A stretch of 64,000 bases of DNA from Brachybacterium sp. SGAir0954. GTDB taxonomy: Bacteria; Actinomycetota; Actinomycetes; Actinomycetales; Dermabacteraceae. The number at the start of each line of letters is the position of its first letter. The first letter of the stretch is position 1. Of this stretch, positions 43,136 to 51,714 are shown piece after piece. The notes under the pieces were generated by a model, which was given only the letters and a program-made list of their open reading frames with translations, was not told the origin of the DNA and did no database searches. The position numbers and the translations under genes were made by a program. The DNA is taken from assembly GCF_005490785.1 (NCBI RefSeq), contig NZ_CP027295.1, positions 2,170,001-2,234,000 on the forward strand, written 5' to 3'.

Positions 43136-43720
43136 ATGTCCTTCCTCACCCGCCACGACGTCACCGGGGAGCGCGAGCTGCTCGCGGTCTTCGTCGAGCA
43201 GCAGGCCGATCAGATCGCCACGAGCCTGTACGGGCTCTCCCACGAGGACCTCGGCCGCGCCGCGAGCGCGTCCGCGATGACCCTCGGCGCCCTGGCCCGG
43301 CACGCGCTGCTCATGATCGAGGGCACCGTGCTGCGCGTGCAGGCCGCCCCGGAGGCCTCCGCCCCCGCTCCGCGCACCCCCGAGCAGGCGGCGGCCGAGG
43401 GGGCGATCGACCCCTCCGCCCTGCGCGAGGAGGACACGGCGGAGTCCCTCGGCACGGCGCTGCGGGAGGCCGGCGCCGCGCTCGGGGCCGCTCTGCTCAC
43501 GGCGGACCCGGCGACGAGCGTGCCGATCCCGCAGGCCCCCTGGTTCCCGACCGAGGGGGAGTGGACCGTGCGCTGGGTGGCCCTGCACCTCGTCGAGGAG
43601 CTCGCCCGCCACGCCGGGCACGCGGACATCCTGCGCGAGAGCCTCGACGGCAAGGGCACCTACGAGCTCAACGCGCGCTCCGACGGCGAGCCCTGGCCCG
43701 CCGAGTGGGCGCAGGGCTGA
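43136..43720 (+). CDS. DinB/DUF664-family protein
   Basis: 194 residues. WTVRWVALHLVEELARHAGHADILRESLDG is the diagnostic DUF664 helix; its two His plus an N-terminal His (LARHALLMIEG) form the DinB metal triad. Relatives include mycothiol-dependent isomerases and transferases, so a thiol-linked role is plausible in an actinobacterium. No more specific prediction is possible. Confidence 0.88.
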   Translation: MSFLTRHDVTGERELLAVFVEQQADQIATSLYGLSHEDLGRAASASAMTLGALARHALLMIEGTVLRVQAAPEASAPAPRTPEQAAAEGAIDPSALREEDTAESLGTALREAGAALGAALLTADPATSVPIPQAPWFPTEGEWTVRWVALHLVEELARHAGHADILRESLDGKGTYELNARSDGEPWPAEWAQG

Positions 43721-43776
43721 GCGCCCGAGGTCACGGCCCGAGTGCCGGGCCGGTCCGGAGGTGGCAGGATCGAGCC

Positions 43777-44784
43777 ATGATCGACGCCGACCTCCGGACC
43801 TGGCTCCTGGACACCGACCCCGCCCTGCGCTGGCAGGTGGAGCGCGACCTGCTCGACGCCCCCGAGCACGTGTGGCTCGCGACCCGGGCACGGATCGCCA
43901 CCGAGGGGCGCGGGGCCCGCTTCCTCTCCCTCCAGGACGAGGACGGCCGCTGGGCCGGCGGCTCCTTCTTCCCGGGCGGCTTCCTCGACGACCCCGCGAA
44001 CCAGCAGCTGCCCGGTCAGCCCTGGACCGCGACCACCTGGACCCTCACGACGATGCGCGAGGACGGCATGGACCCCGCGCCGCTGATCGCGAACGACACC
44101 GCCGGCAAGCTCGAGCGGAACGCGCGCTGGGAGTACGACGGCCTGCCCTACTGGGACGGCGAGGTGGACTGCTGCATCAACGCGATGACCCTCGCCAACG
44201 GCCTCTGGCTGGGCCGCGACATGGAGGCGAACGCCGCCTGGTTCGTCGAGCACCAGATGCGGGACGGCGGCTGGAACTGCGAGTGGGTCGAGGGCTCCAC
44301 CCGCGGCAGCTTCCACTCGACGCTCAACGCCCTCAAGGGTCTGCTCGACCACGAGATCGCGACCCGCGGCACGCCCGCCACGCGTCTCGCGCGCCGCCGG
44401 GGCGAGGAGTACCTGCTCTCGCGCGGCCTCATGCGCCGCGCCTCGACCCACGAGGTCGTCGGCAGCTTCATCCCGTGGTTCGGCTACCCCTTCCGACACA
44501 TCGCGAGCGCCCTGAACAGCGCGGACCACATGCGCCGCGCCTCCCTGCACGAGGGCACCCCGCCGGATCCGCGCATGCGCGAGGCGATCGAGATGATCCG
44601 CGAGTCCCGGGAGAGCGACGGCACCTGGCACCAGGGCCGGGTGCTGCCGGGTGAGGTGTGGTTCCCGCTCGACGTCCCCGAGGGCGAGCCCTCGCCATGG
44701 GTCACGATGATCGCCCTGCGCGTGCTGCGCTGGTACGACGAGGGGACCGGCGCGAGCGGGCCCGCGGCGCTGCCCTTCTCCTGA
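43777..44784 (+). CDS. Prenyltransferase/squalene-oxidase-like (alpha/alpha toroid) protein
   Basis: 335 residues. Repeated alpha-helical units: DEDGRWAGGSFFPGG, DGGWNCEWVEGSTRGSFHSTLNALKGL and DGTWHQGRVLPGEVWFPLDVPEGEPSPWVTMIALRVLRWY. The DGxW repeats are QW-like motifs of the terpenoid-cyclase toroid fold. A DxDD cyclase motif is not seen, so it is probably not a terpene cyclase. Soluble; function unknown. Shares its direction with the DinB gene. Confidence 0.8.
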   Translation: MIDADLRTWLLDTDPALRWQVERDLLDAPEHVWLATRARIATEGRGARFLSLQDEDGRWAGGSFFPGGFLDDPANQQLPGQPWTATTWTLTTMREDGMDPAPLIANDTAGKLERNARWEYDGLPYWDGEVDCCINAMTLANGLWLGRDMEANAAWFVEHQMRDGGWNCEWVEGSTRGSFHSTLNALKGLLDHEIATRGTPATRLARRRGEEYLLSRGLMRRASTHEVVGSFIPWFGYPFRHIASALNSADHMRRASLHEGTPPDPRMREAIEMIRESRESDGTWHQGRVLPGEVWFPLDVPEGEPSPWVTMIALRVLRWYDEGTGASGPAALPFS

Positions 44785-44791
44785 GCCGCGT

Positions 44792-45739
44792 TCAGCGGGC
44801 GGCGGCGTCCTGCGCGGTCGTGCGCACGCGATACAGGCTCGTCGTCGCCGTCATGTAGAGGGTGCGGCCGTCGTCCCCGCCGAAGCACAGGTTCGAGACG
44901 GTCTCCGGGACGGGCAGGTCCAGCAGCGGCCGGCCGTCGGGGGAGAAGACCTGCACGCCCGAGGCGCTCGAGCTCCACACGTTGCCGGCCGTGTCCACGC
45001 GGATCCCGTCGGGCACGCCCGGGGAGACCTCGACGAAGGGGCGCCCGTAGCGGGCGCGGTCCCCGCCGATCACGTCGTAGACGCGGATCGTGTGACCGCG
45101 CTCCGGGCCGGCGGAGTCGGCGACGTAGAGCAGCGAGGCGTCCGGGGAGAAGGCGAGCCCGTTGGGTGCCTCCATGTCCGTGACCACGGGGCGCAGCTCG
45201 CCCGTCGCGGGGTCGAGGCGCAGCACCCAGCGGTCGCCGTACTCCTCCTCGCCCAGGTGGCCCTCCTCGGGCTTCTGGATGCCGTAAGACGGATCGGTGA
45301 ACCAGATGGCGCCGTCGGGTGCGACGACGACGTCGTTCGGGGAGTTCAGCCGCACCGGCCCCAGGCGGTCCACGAGCACCTCGGGTCGGTGCGCGTCTCC
45401 GGGGCCGGCGGAGTCGTCGCGCTGCACGGCGCGGCGGCCGTGGGAGCACTCCACGACGCGCCCCTCGAGGTCCAGGGTGCGGCCGTTGGTGAACTCGACA
45501 CCCTCCGCGAAGACGCTCAGCTCCCCGGTCTCCTCGGAGAACTCGAGGATCCGGTCCCCGGGGATGTCGCTGAAGCGGAGCGCCCGGCGGCGGGGGAGCC
45601 AGAGCGGCCCCTCGGCCCAGGTGGCGCCGCTCGCGACCTTCTCGACGGCCGCCCCGGGCTCGAGCAGCGACGACGCCGTGCCCTCGTCCCGGGAGGTCCC
45701 GTGCCCCGACGTGCCCTGGACGCTGCTCTGCTCGCTCAT
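44792..45739 (-). CDS. SMP-30/gluconolactonase family protein
   Basis: 315 residues, six-bladed propeller. EGPLWLPRRRALRFSDIPGDRILEF carries the metal-binding Glu. RLNSPNDVVVAPDGAIWFTDPSYGI carries the Asn/Asp pair, and APNGLAFSPDASLLYVAD and VPDGIRVDTAGNVWSSS follow. Hydrolyses a sugar lactone, feeding oxidised sugar into catabolism (family). Its ATG overlaps the stop of the ROK gene (ATGA), so the two are expressed together. Confidence 0.9.
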   Translation of the reverse strand: MSEQSSVQGTSGHGTSRDEGTASSLLEPGAAVEKVASGATWAEGPLWLPRRRALRFSDIPGDRILEFSEETGELSVFAEGVEFTNGRTLDLEGRVVECSHGRRAVQRDDSAGPGDAHRPEVLVDRLGPVRLNSPNDVVVAPDGAIWFTDPSYGIQKPEEGHLGEEEYGDRWVLRLDPATGELRPVVTDMEAPNGLAFSPDASLLYVADSAGPERGHTIRVYDVIGGDRARYGRPFVEVSPGVPDGIRVDTAGNVWSSSASGVQVFSPDGRPLLDLPVPETVSNLCFGGDDGRTLYMTATTSLYRVRTTAQDAAAR

Positions 45740-46953
45740 GCGGGAAGCGTAGCGGGGGAGAGGGCCCGCCCCATCTGGAGGGTCGCCGCGCCGATCGCGC
45801 CGACGTCGTCACCGAACACCGAGGAGCGGATCTCGACCTCGGGGGCGCCGCGATCGGTGGAGCGGGCCCGCTCCAGCAGTCCCGGGAGGGCATGCGGGGA
45901 GAGCAGCTCCCAGTAGGGGCCGCCGATGATCACGAGGGACGGGTCGTGGACGCTGATGAGGGTGCGCAGGGCCTCGCCGAGCGCCGTGCCGTGACCGCGC
46001 ACCTCGGCGAGCGGGCCCTCCTCGCCGGCGTCCGCCCGGGCGACGAGCGCGGCGACGTGCGCGGAGGTGGGCGCGCCGCCGGAGAGGGGCACGCCCTGCG
46101 CGGTGCGCTCGAGCATCCCAGCGACGTCGGTGAACATCGACAGGCAGGCGAGACGGCCGCAGCCGCAGCGCGTCCCCGGCAGGCCCGTGGGGAGGTGGCC
46201 GATCTCGCCGGCCTGCGTGGTCGCGCCGGCGCGGACCCTCCCTCCGGAGGCGACCGCGGAGCCGACGCCCGCGCCGACGTACAGGTACAGCACGGTGCCC
46301 TCGACGGTGCGCCGGCCGTACCAGAGCTCCGCGGTGAGCGCGGCGTTGGTGTCCTTGTCCAGCATGACGGGGCGACCCGTGGCCGCGCCGAGGAGCTCGG
46401 TGAGGGGGACGTCCCGCCAGCCGGGCAGCCACGGCGGGCTCTCGACGAGACCCCTGCGGGCGTCGAGGCTGCCGGGGGAGGCGACGCCGATCCCGAGCAG
46501 CGTCTCGGCGGGGGTGCCGCCGTCCGGTGCGCGCCAGCCCTCCCGCTCGAGACGGTCGAGGACCGCGTCGAGGCCCGCCGCGATGCGGGCGACGTCGGCC
46601 TCCGGGTCGGTGGTGGGGGCGGGGAGCGTCTCCTCCGCGACCACCCGCGCCTCGAGGTCCACGATCGCGATCGCGATGCCCGAGGGGTCCAGGTGCACGC
46701 CGGCGGCGAGCAGCGCCGTGGGCACGACCTTGAGCAGCGTGCGGGGCTTGCCGCGGGCGCCGCCCAGCGTCCCGGCCGTCTCCACGATGCCGCGCTCGAG
46801 CAGGCGGCGCGTGATGAGCGAGACCGCCTGACGCGAGAGACCGCTGCGCCGGATCACCTCGGACTGGGAGCTGCCGTCGGGATCGCTGCGGATCGCATCG
46901 AGCACCACGAGCTCGTTGCGTGCGCCGATGTCCACCATCGAGGAGCCGCGCAT
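45736..46953 (-). CDS. ROK-family transcriptional regulator
   Basis: 405 residues from ATG 46953 (GGAAGGAC upstream). N-terminal winged helix (SSQSEVIRRSGLSRQAVSLITRRLLERGIVET), then the ROK sugar-kinase fold: GVHLDPSGIAIAIVDL, LDKDTNAALTAELWYG, VGAGVGSAVASGGRVRAGATTQAGEIGHL and the zinc motif CGCGRLACL. The usual Glu after the zinc motif (GCLE) reads LSMF. Lies divergent from the first sugar ABC operon, which it probably controls. Confidence 0.92.
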   Translation of the reverse strand: MRGSSMVDIGARNELVVLDAIRSDPDGSSQSEVIRRSGLSRQAVSLITRRLLERGIVETAGTLGGARGKPRTLLKVVPTALLAAGVHLDPSGIAIAIVDLEARVVAEETLPAPTTDPEADVARIAAGLDAVLDRLEREGWRAPDGGTPAETLLGIGVASPGSLDARRGLVESPPWLPGWRDVPLTELLGAATGRPVMLDKDTNAALTAELWYGRRTVEGTVLYLYVGAGVGSAVASGGRVRAGATTQAGEIGHLPTGLPGTRCGCGRLACLSMFTDVAGMLERTAQGVPLSGGAPTSAHVAALVARADAGEEGPLAEVRGHGTALGEALRTLISVHDPSLVIIGGPYWELLSPHALPGLLERARSTDRGAPEVEIRSSVFGDDVGAIGAATLQMGRALSPATLPA

Positions 46954-46978
46954 GACCGTCCTTCCGCCCTCATTGCCT

Positions 46979-46999
46979 TTAGTCCAACAGTGTGAGTAA
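46979..46999. promoter_or_regulatory. Candidate ROK operator / promoter region
   Basis: TTAGTC-N9-GAGTAA is an inverted repeat with 5 of 6 matching bases per arm in an unusually AT-rich patch between the ROK gene and the ABC operon. It suits a regulator binding site for both directions. Confidence 0.35.
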
Positions 47000-47162
47000 T
47001 GTACGACACGTCCCGGACGGCCGCAGGTCGTCCCACCCCGGATCCGATGCTCGAGCGGGACCACCACGGCCCCGAGACACAGCACGACGCCGACGGCGGC
47101 GCCGTCACGGACCCGATCCCCGCCCCTCTCCACTCCGCAACGTCGCGGAGGAAGGAAGCACG

Positions 47163-48161
47163 ATGAGTGTCCCCGACACCGTCGGCCCCCAGGTCACGGA
47201 ACCCGGCGTGCAGCGCGCCGCGGCTTCGGACCGGGCGGCCGCCCGACCACCGGACCTACCCCGGCGGATGAACTCCGGCCAGCGGCGCAAGCTGCGCACG
47301 GGCCTGCTGTTCATCTCGCCCTGGATCATCGGCGTGGTCGTCTTCATCCTGTACCCGGTGATCTACTCGATCTCGCTGAGCTTCACGCGGTACTCCGGCA
47401 TGGAGGCGCCCACCTGGGTGGGCATCCAGAACTACGTCACCGCCGTGACGGACCCCCTCGTCGCCAAGGCCGCGAGCAACACGATCTTCTACGCGATCAT
47501 CGCGGTGCCGCTGGGACTGATCGTCGCCCTCTCGCTCGCGATCGCGATGAACCAGAACGTGCGCGAGGTCGCCCTCTACCGGACGATCTTCTACGCGCCC
47601 TCGCTCATCCCCGCCTTCGCGATGTCCTTCATCTTCATCGTGTTCCTGAATCCCCAGTTCGGCGTCTTCAACCAGGTGCTGAACCTGTTCGGCGGCGCGA
47701 ACGTCAACCTCCTGGGCGACCCCACGGGTGTGAAGATCGCGATCATCCTCATGGCACAGCTGGGAGCGGGCAACGCGGCCCTGATCTTCCTCGCGGGCCT
47801 GCGCAACGTCCCGCGCACCGTGTACGAGGCAGCCCGCGTGGACGGTGCCGGCCCGATCCGGCAGTTCTTCTCGATCACCTTCCCGCTGCTCACCCCGGTG
47901 CTGCTTTTCAACCTCATCACCGGCGTCTCCGGCGCCCTCCAGGTGTTCACCGAGGCCTTCATCGTCACCAACGGCACCGGCGACCCCGACGCCGGCGCGC
48001 TCTTCTACATGATGTACCTCTACAAGAACGCCTTCGGCTTCGCGGAGCTCGGCTACGCCTCCGCCCTCGCCGTGCTGCTGTTCCTCGCAGGCCTCGCCCT
48101 GGCCCTGCTGATCTTCTGGCTCTCGCGCCGGTTCGTGAACTACGACGTGGAGGCCGGCTGA
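47163..48161 (+). CDS. Sugar ABC transporter permease (MalF/LacF type)
   Basis: 332 residues; GGAAGGAAGC upstream of ATG 47163. Six membrane helices beginning GLLFISPWIIGVVVFILYPVIYSISLSF. The ATPase-binding loop is VYEAARVDGAGPIRQFFSITFPLLTPV (EAA motif). First gene of an operon with the next permease and two binding proteins. No ATPase gene lies nearby, so a shared MsiK-type ATPase is likely. Confidence 0.95.
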   Translation: MSVPDTVGPQVTEPGVQRAAASDRAAARPPDLPRRMNSGQRRKLRTGLLFISPWIIGVVVFILYPVIYSISLSFTRYSGMEAPTWVGIQNYVTAVTDPLVAKAASNTIFYAIIAVPLGLIVALSLAIAMNQNVREVALYRTIFYAPSLIPAFAMSFIFIVFLNPQFGVFNQVLNLFGGANVNLLGDPTGVKIAIILMAQLGAGNAALIFLAGLRNVPRTVYEAARVDGAGPIRQFFSITFPLLTPVLLFNLITGVSGALQVFTEAFIVTNGTGDPDAGALFYMMYLYKNAFGFAELGYASALAVLLFLAGLALALLIFWLSRRFVNYDVEAG

Positions 48162-49078
48162 TGAGCAGCATGATCCAGACCGATACCGAGAACGTCGTCC
48201 GACGCAAGAAGTCCGACGCCGAGCTCTACAACCGCCGGGCCGACGGCACCCGTCGCCCCTGGTACTCCACCGTGATCGCGCGCGTCGTCATGATCGCGCT
48301 GAGCATCCTCTTCCTGCTGCCCCTGTACTGGATGATCGCCTCGGCGCTGAAGTCCGACCAGGAGCTCGCGAAGTTCCCGCCCACGCTGTGGCCCCACGTC
48401 CCCGAGTTCGGGAACTTCGTCAAGGCCGTCACGGCGATGCCGTTCCTGCAGTTCTTCGCGAACTCCGCGATCATCACGATCAGCGTCGTGATCCTCTCGG
48501 TGATCTCGAACTTCGTCATCGCCTACGGGTTCTCGTGCATCGATTGGCCGGGCCGGGACAAGATCTTCTACGTCGTCATCGCGACGCTGTTCCTGCCCTT
48601 CCCGGTGACCCTCATCCCGATGTTCGACATGTGGGCGCGGCTCGGACTCGTCAACACGCTCTTCCCGCTCATCATCCCGGCGGCGTTCGGCTCGGCGTTC
48701 TACGTGTTCCTGCTGCGCCAGTTCCTGCTGCAGATCCCGCGGGCGATGCTCGACGCGGCCCGCGTGGACGGTGCGAGCGAGTGGATGATCCTGTGGAAGA
48801 TCGCGCTGCCCACCTCGATGCCGGCGCTGACCACCGTCGCGATCTTCGCGGCCGTCGGCTCGTGGAACGACTTCATGGGCCCGCTGATCTACCTGCAGGA
48901 CTCGAAGGTCCAGACCCTCTCGATCGGTCTGCAGACCTTCCGCTCCGTGAACGCGCAGGACGTCACCTTCAACCAGCTCATGGCGGCCTCGTTCCTCGTG
49001 ATCCTCCCGCTGCTGGTCCTGTTCTTCGTCTTCCAGCGGTACTTCATCCGCGGCATCACGATCGGAGGCTTCAAGTGA
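48161..49078 (+). CDS. Sugar ABC transporter permease (MalG/LacG type)
   Basis: 305 residues. The start shares one base with the preceding stop (TGATG). Helices start at VVMIALSILFLLPLYWMIASALKSDQEL; the EAA loop is MLDAARVDGASEWMILWKIALPTSMPA. Ends QRYFIRGITIGGFK, the usual MalG-like tail. Forms the membrane channel with the upstream permease. Confidence 0.95.
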   Translation: MSSMIQTDTENVVRRKKSDAELYNRRADGTRRPWYSTVIARVVMIALSILFLLPLYWMIASALKSDQELAKFPPTLWPHVPEFGNFVKAVTAMPFLQFFANSAIITISVVILSVISNFVIAYGFSCIDWPGRDKIFYVVIATLFLPFPVTLIPMFDMWARLGLVNTLFPLIIPAAFGSAFYVFLLRQFLLQIPRAMLDAARVDGASEWMILWKIALPTSMPALTTVAIFAAVGSWNDFMGPLIYLQDSKVQTLSIGLQTFRSVNAQDVTFNQLMAASFLVILPLLVLFFVFQRYFIRGITIGGFK

Positions 49079-50451
49079 TCTCGAGGCGTTCCTTCCTCAC
49101 CGGCACCTCCGCCGCCGGTCTCGCGCTGGGCCTCGGCGCCTGCGCCTCCCGTCCCGCCTCAGGGCCCAACACCATCAGCTACTGGGGTGTGGGCGCAGCG
49201 GACAAGGACAAGGACGAGCAGGTCCGCGATGCGTTCCTCATGACCGACGCCGGGAAGGACGCCCAGATCTACATCGATCAGGTGCCCTCCTCCGGCGTGG
49301 CGGACATGTCCCAGATCATCACCGCGGTACGCGGCGGGACCGCTCCGGACCTGTGGTGGATGGACCGCTTCAACGCGGTGCAGAACGCATCGATCGGGCT
49401 GCTCGAGCCGCTCGACGACCTCATCGAGAAGTACGAGGACGTCTCCCCGGAGGAGTTCAAGTCGCAGTGGATCCAGTTCGCCGTGGACGAGCTGACCTAC
49501 GACGGCCGCCTCTACGGGCTGCCCTGCACGACCGACGCTCGCGGGCTCATGTACAACGAGGACGTCCTCAAGGACGCCGGCGTGGACCTGGACCTGTTCG
49601 ACCCCTCCCAGCACACCATCACCTGGGACGAGATGGACGACGCGGTCGAGAAGATCGTGCAGCAGGACAAGCGCGGCAACTACACGCGGTTCGGCTTCGC
49701 TCCCTGGCTCTCCGAGGGCTGGCCCTACACATGGGGCTTCGGCCTCGGCGCGTCGGCCTACGACAACGCGACTGGCACCGTCACCCTCGACTCGCCCGAG
49801 TGGCAGTCGGTGTACGAGCTCTACGCGGACTGGGCCGAGCGGTTCCCCTACGCCTCGGTGGACGCGTTCTTCGCGACCTACCAGCCGCCGAACGCCCCGC
49901 CCACGCAGACCGCCATGTTCAGCGGACGCCTCGGGATCGACACCACCGGTCCCTGGCAGATCTCCGGCAACGAGAAGTACGCGCCGGACCTCCCGCTGAA
50001 GTTCACCTACCTCCCCGTGGCGAAGGAGGGCGACCCCACCTACACGTGGTCGGGCGGCCAGTGCCTCGTCATCCCGCGCGGCGCGAACATCACGAAGACC
50101 CTCTGGGAGTTCCTGAAGTTCTACGCCGGCTACGAGGGGCAGTCGAGGGTGGTGCCGCAGTACGGCAACCTCCCCACGAACCTGCAGGCCATCGAGGAGG
50201 GGAAGTACAACCCCAAGGCCGAGCTGTTCCGCACGATGCTCCCGAACTCCACCTCGCGGCCCCCGCTGCCGGTGGGCTCGGCGATGTGGGACACGCTCAC
50301 CCGCACCAAGTCCTCGGTGGCGCTGGGATCATCGACCCCGGAGGAGGCCGTCGCCTCCAACCAGCAGATGATCGAGCCGAAGATGGCGCTGTTCCCCGAC
50401 TACAAGATGCCGGAGACCTACGGGAAGCCCAGTCCCGTCCCCGGCAGCTGA
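49075..50451 (+). CDS. Extracellular sugar-binding lipoprotein (Tat-type), copy 1
   Basis: 458 residues from GTG 49075 (GTGA overlap with the permease). Signal VISRRSFLTGTSAAGLALGLGAC has a twin-arginine start and lipobox Cys23. The mature protein is a family 1 solute-binding protein (YWGVGAADKDKDE, GGTAPDLWWMDRF, LYGLPCTTDARGLMYNEDVL, TGPWQISGNEKYAPDLPL). Receptor for the importer formed with the two upstream permeases. Followed by a strong hairpin and a shorter paralogue. Confidence 0.95.
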   Translation: MISRRSFLTGTSAAGLALGLGACASRPASGPNTISYWGVGAADKDKDEQVRDAFLMTDAGKDAQIYIDQVPSSGVADMSQIITAVRGGTAPDLWWMDRFNAVQNASIGLLEPLDDLIEKYEDVSPEEFKSQWIQFAVDELTYDGRLYGLPCTTDARGLMYNEDVLKDAGVDLDLFDPSQHTITWDEMDDAVEKIVQQDKRGNYTRFGFAPWLSEGWPYTWGFGLGASAYDNATGTVTLDSPEWQSVYELYADWAERFPYASVDAFFATYQPPNAPPTQTAMFSGRLGIDTTGPWQISGNEKYAPDLPLKFTYLPVAKEGDPTYTWSGGQCLVIPRGANITKTLWEFLKFYAGYEGQSRVVPQYGNLPTNLQAIEEGKYNPKAELFRTMLPNSTSRPPLPVGSAMWDTLTRTKSSVALGSSTPEEAVASNQQMIEPKMALFPDYKMPETYGKPSPVPGS

Positions 50452-50454
50452 CCC

Positions 50455-50487
50455 GGTGCGGCAGGGGGCGAGTCCCCCTGCCGCACC
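50455..50487 (+). terminator. Strong hairpin between the two binding-protein genes
   Basis: Perfect 14-bp stem (GGTGCGGCAGGGGG with CCCCCTGCCGCACC), 5-nt loop CGAGT, 3 bp after the first binding-protein stop. May stop most transcription or protect the upstream mRNA; either would make the second copy less expressed. Confidence 0.7.
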
Positions 50488-50512
50488 ACCCGACGAGCGA
50501 AGGCGCTCCACC

Positions 50513-51637
50513 ATGATCGACAGACGACACCTGCTCCAGGGCACCGGCCTCGCGGCCGTCGCGGCCCTCGGCGGCGGCGCCTGCGCCCGCACCCCCGACA
50601 GCGACGCCAGCACGGTGCGCTACTGGGGGATGGGCGCGGCGGTCAAGGACAAGGACGAGGCGGTCAAAGCCGCCTTCCTCGCCACCGACGCCGGCCGCGG
50701 CGTCGAGATCCACATCGACCAGGTGCCCTCGAGCGGCGCCGCGGACATGTCCCAGATCATCACCGCGGTGCGCGGCGGGACCGCCCCGGACCTGTGGTGG
50801 ATGGACCGCTTCAACGCGGTCCTGAACGCCTCGATCGGGCTGCTTGAGCCGCTCGACGACCTCATCGAGGAGTACGAGGGCGTCTCCGTGGAGGAGTTCA
50901 CCTCGCAGTGGCTCCAGTTCGCGATCGACGAGCTCACCTACGAGGGCAGCGTCTACGGCCTGCCCACCTCGACCGACGCCCGCGGCCTGCTGTGCAACCA
51001 GGACGTCCTCCAGGGCGCCGGCGAGGAGTTCCCCTTCTCCCGTGTGGACGCGTTCTACGCGACCTACCAGCCGCCGAACGCTCCGCCCTCCCGGATCGCC
51101 CTGTTCAGCCAGCGCCTCGCCATCACGGCGACCGGCCCCTGGCAGAACTCGGGGAACAGGAAGTACGCCCCGGACCTCCCGCTGACCTGGACCTGGCTGC
51201 CGGTCGCCGAGGAGGGCGACCCCACGTACACGTGGTCCGGCGGCTTCTCCCTGGTGATGCCCAAGGGGTCGAGCATGTCGAAGGCCGCCTGGGACTTCAT
51301 GACGTTCCACACCGGGCTCGACGGTCAGCGCAGCTACGTGCCCGAGCTCGGCAGCCTGCCCACCCACCTGCACGCGATCGAGGAGAAGGCGTACGACCCG
51401 ACCGCGGAGCTGTTCCGGCAGATGCTGCCCGGATCGACCTCGCGCCCGCCGCTGCCCGTCGGCTCCGTCGCCTCCGACGCGATGGACCGCGCGAAGACCT
51501 CCGTCGCCCTCGGCTCGAAGACCCCTCAGCAGGTCCTCGAGGAGACCCAGGCGATGGTCGTCCCCAAGATGGATCTCTTCCCCGGGTTCCGCATGCCGGA
51601 GACCTACGGGGAGCGACAGGAGATCGAGGCGGCCTGA
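50513..51637 (+). CDS. Sugar-binding lipoprotein, copy 2, with internal deletion
   Basis: 374 residues. Signal MIDRRHLLQGTGLAAVAALGGGAC, Cys24. It is closely related to the preceding protein along its whole length, but after NQDVLQGAG it jumps to EEFPFSRVDAFYATYQPP. The segment that in copy 1 runs from VDLDLFDPS to ELYADWAE, about 84 residues, is absent in frame. That segment contributes much of one lobe and the hinge side of the ligand cleft. Ligand binding is probably lost or changed; the reading frame is otherwise intact. Confidence 0.88.
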   Translation: MIDRRHLLQGTGLAAVAALGGGACARTPDSDASTVRYWGMGAAVKDKDEAVKAAFLATDAGRGVEIHIDQVPSSGAADMSQIITAVRGGTAPDLWWMDRFNAVLNASIGLLEPLDDLIEEYEGVSVEEFTSQWLQFAIDELTYEGSVYGLPTSTDARGLLCNQDVLQGAGEEFPFSRVDAFYATYQPPNAPPSRIALFSQRLAITATGPWQNSGNRKYAPDLPLTWTWLPVAEEGDPTYTWSGGFSLVMPKGSSMSKAAWDFMTFHTGLDGQRSYVPELGSLPTHLHAIEEKAYDPTAELFRQMLPGSTSRPPLPVGSVASDAMDRAKTSVALGSKTPQQVLEETQAMVVPKMDLFPGFRMPETYGERQEIEAA

Positions 51638-51714
51638 GCGCCGCCCCCACAACCACCGGCCGCACGGGCCGGACAGGACCCCACCCACGAGAAGAGAAGA
51701 AGGAAACCCTCCCC

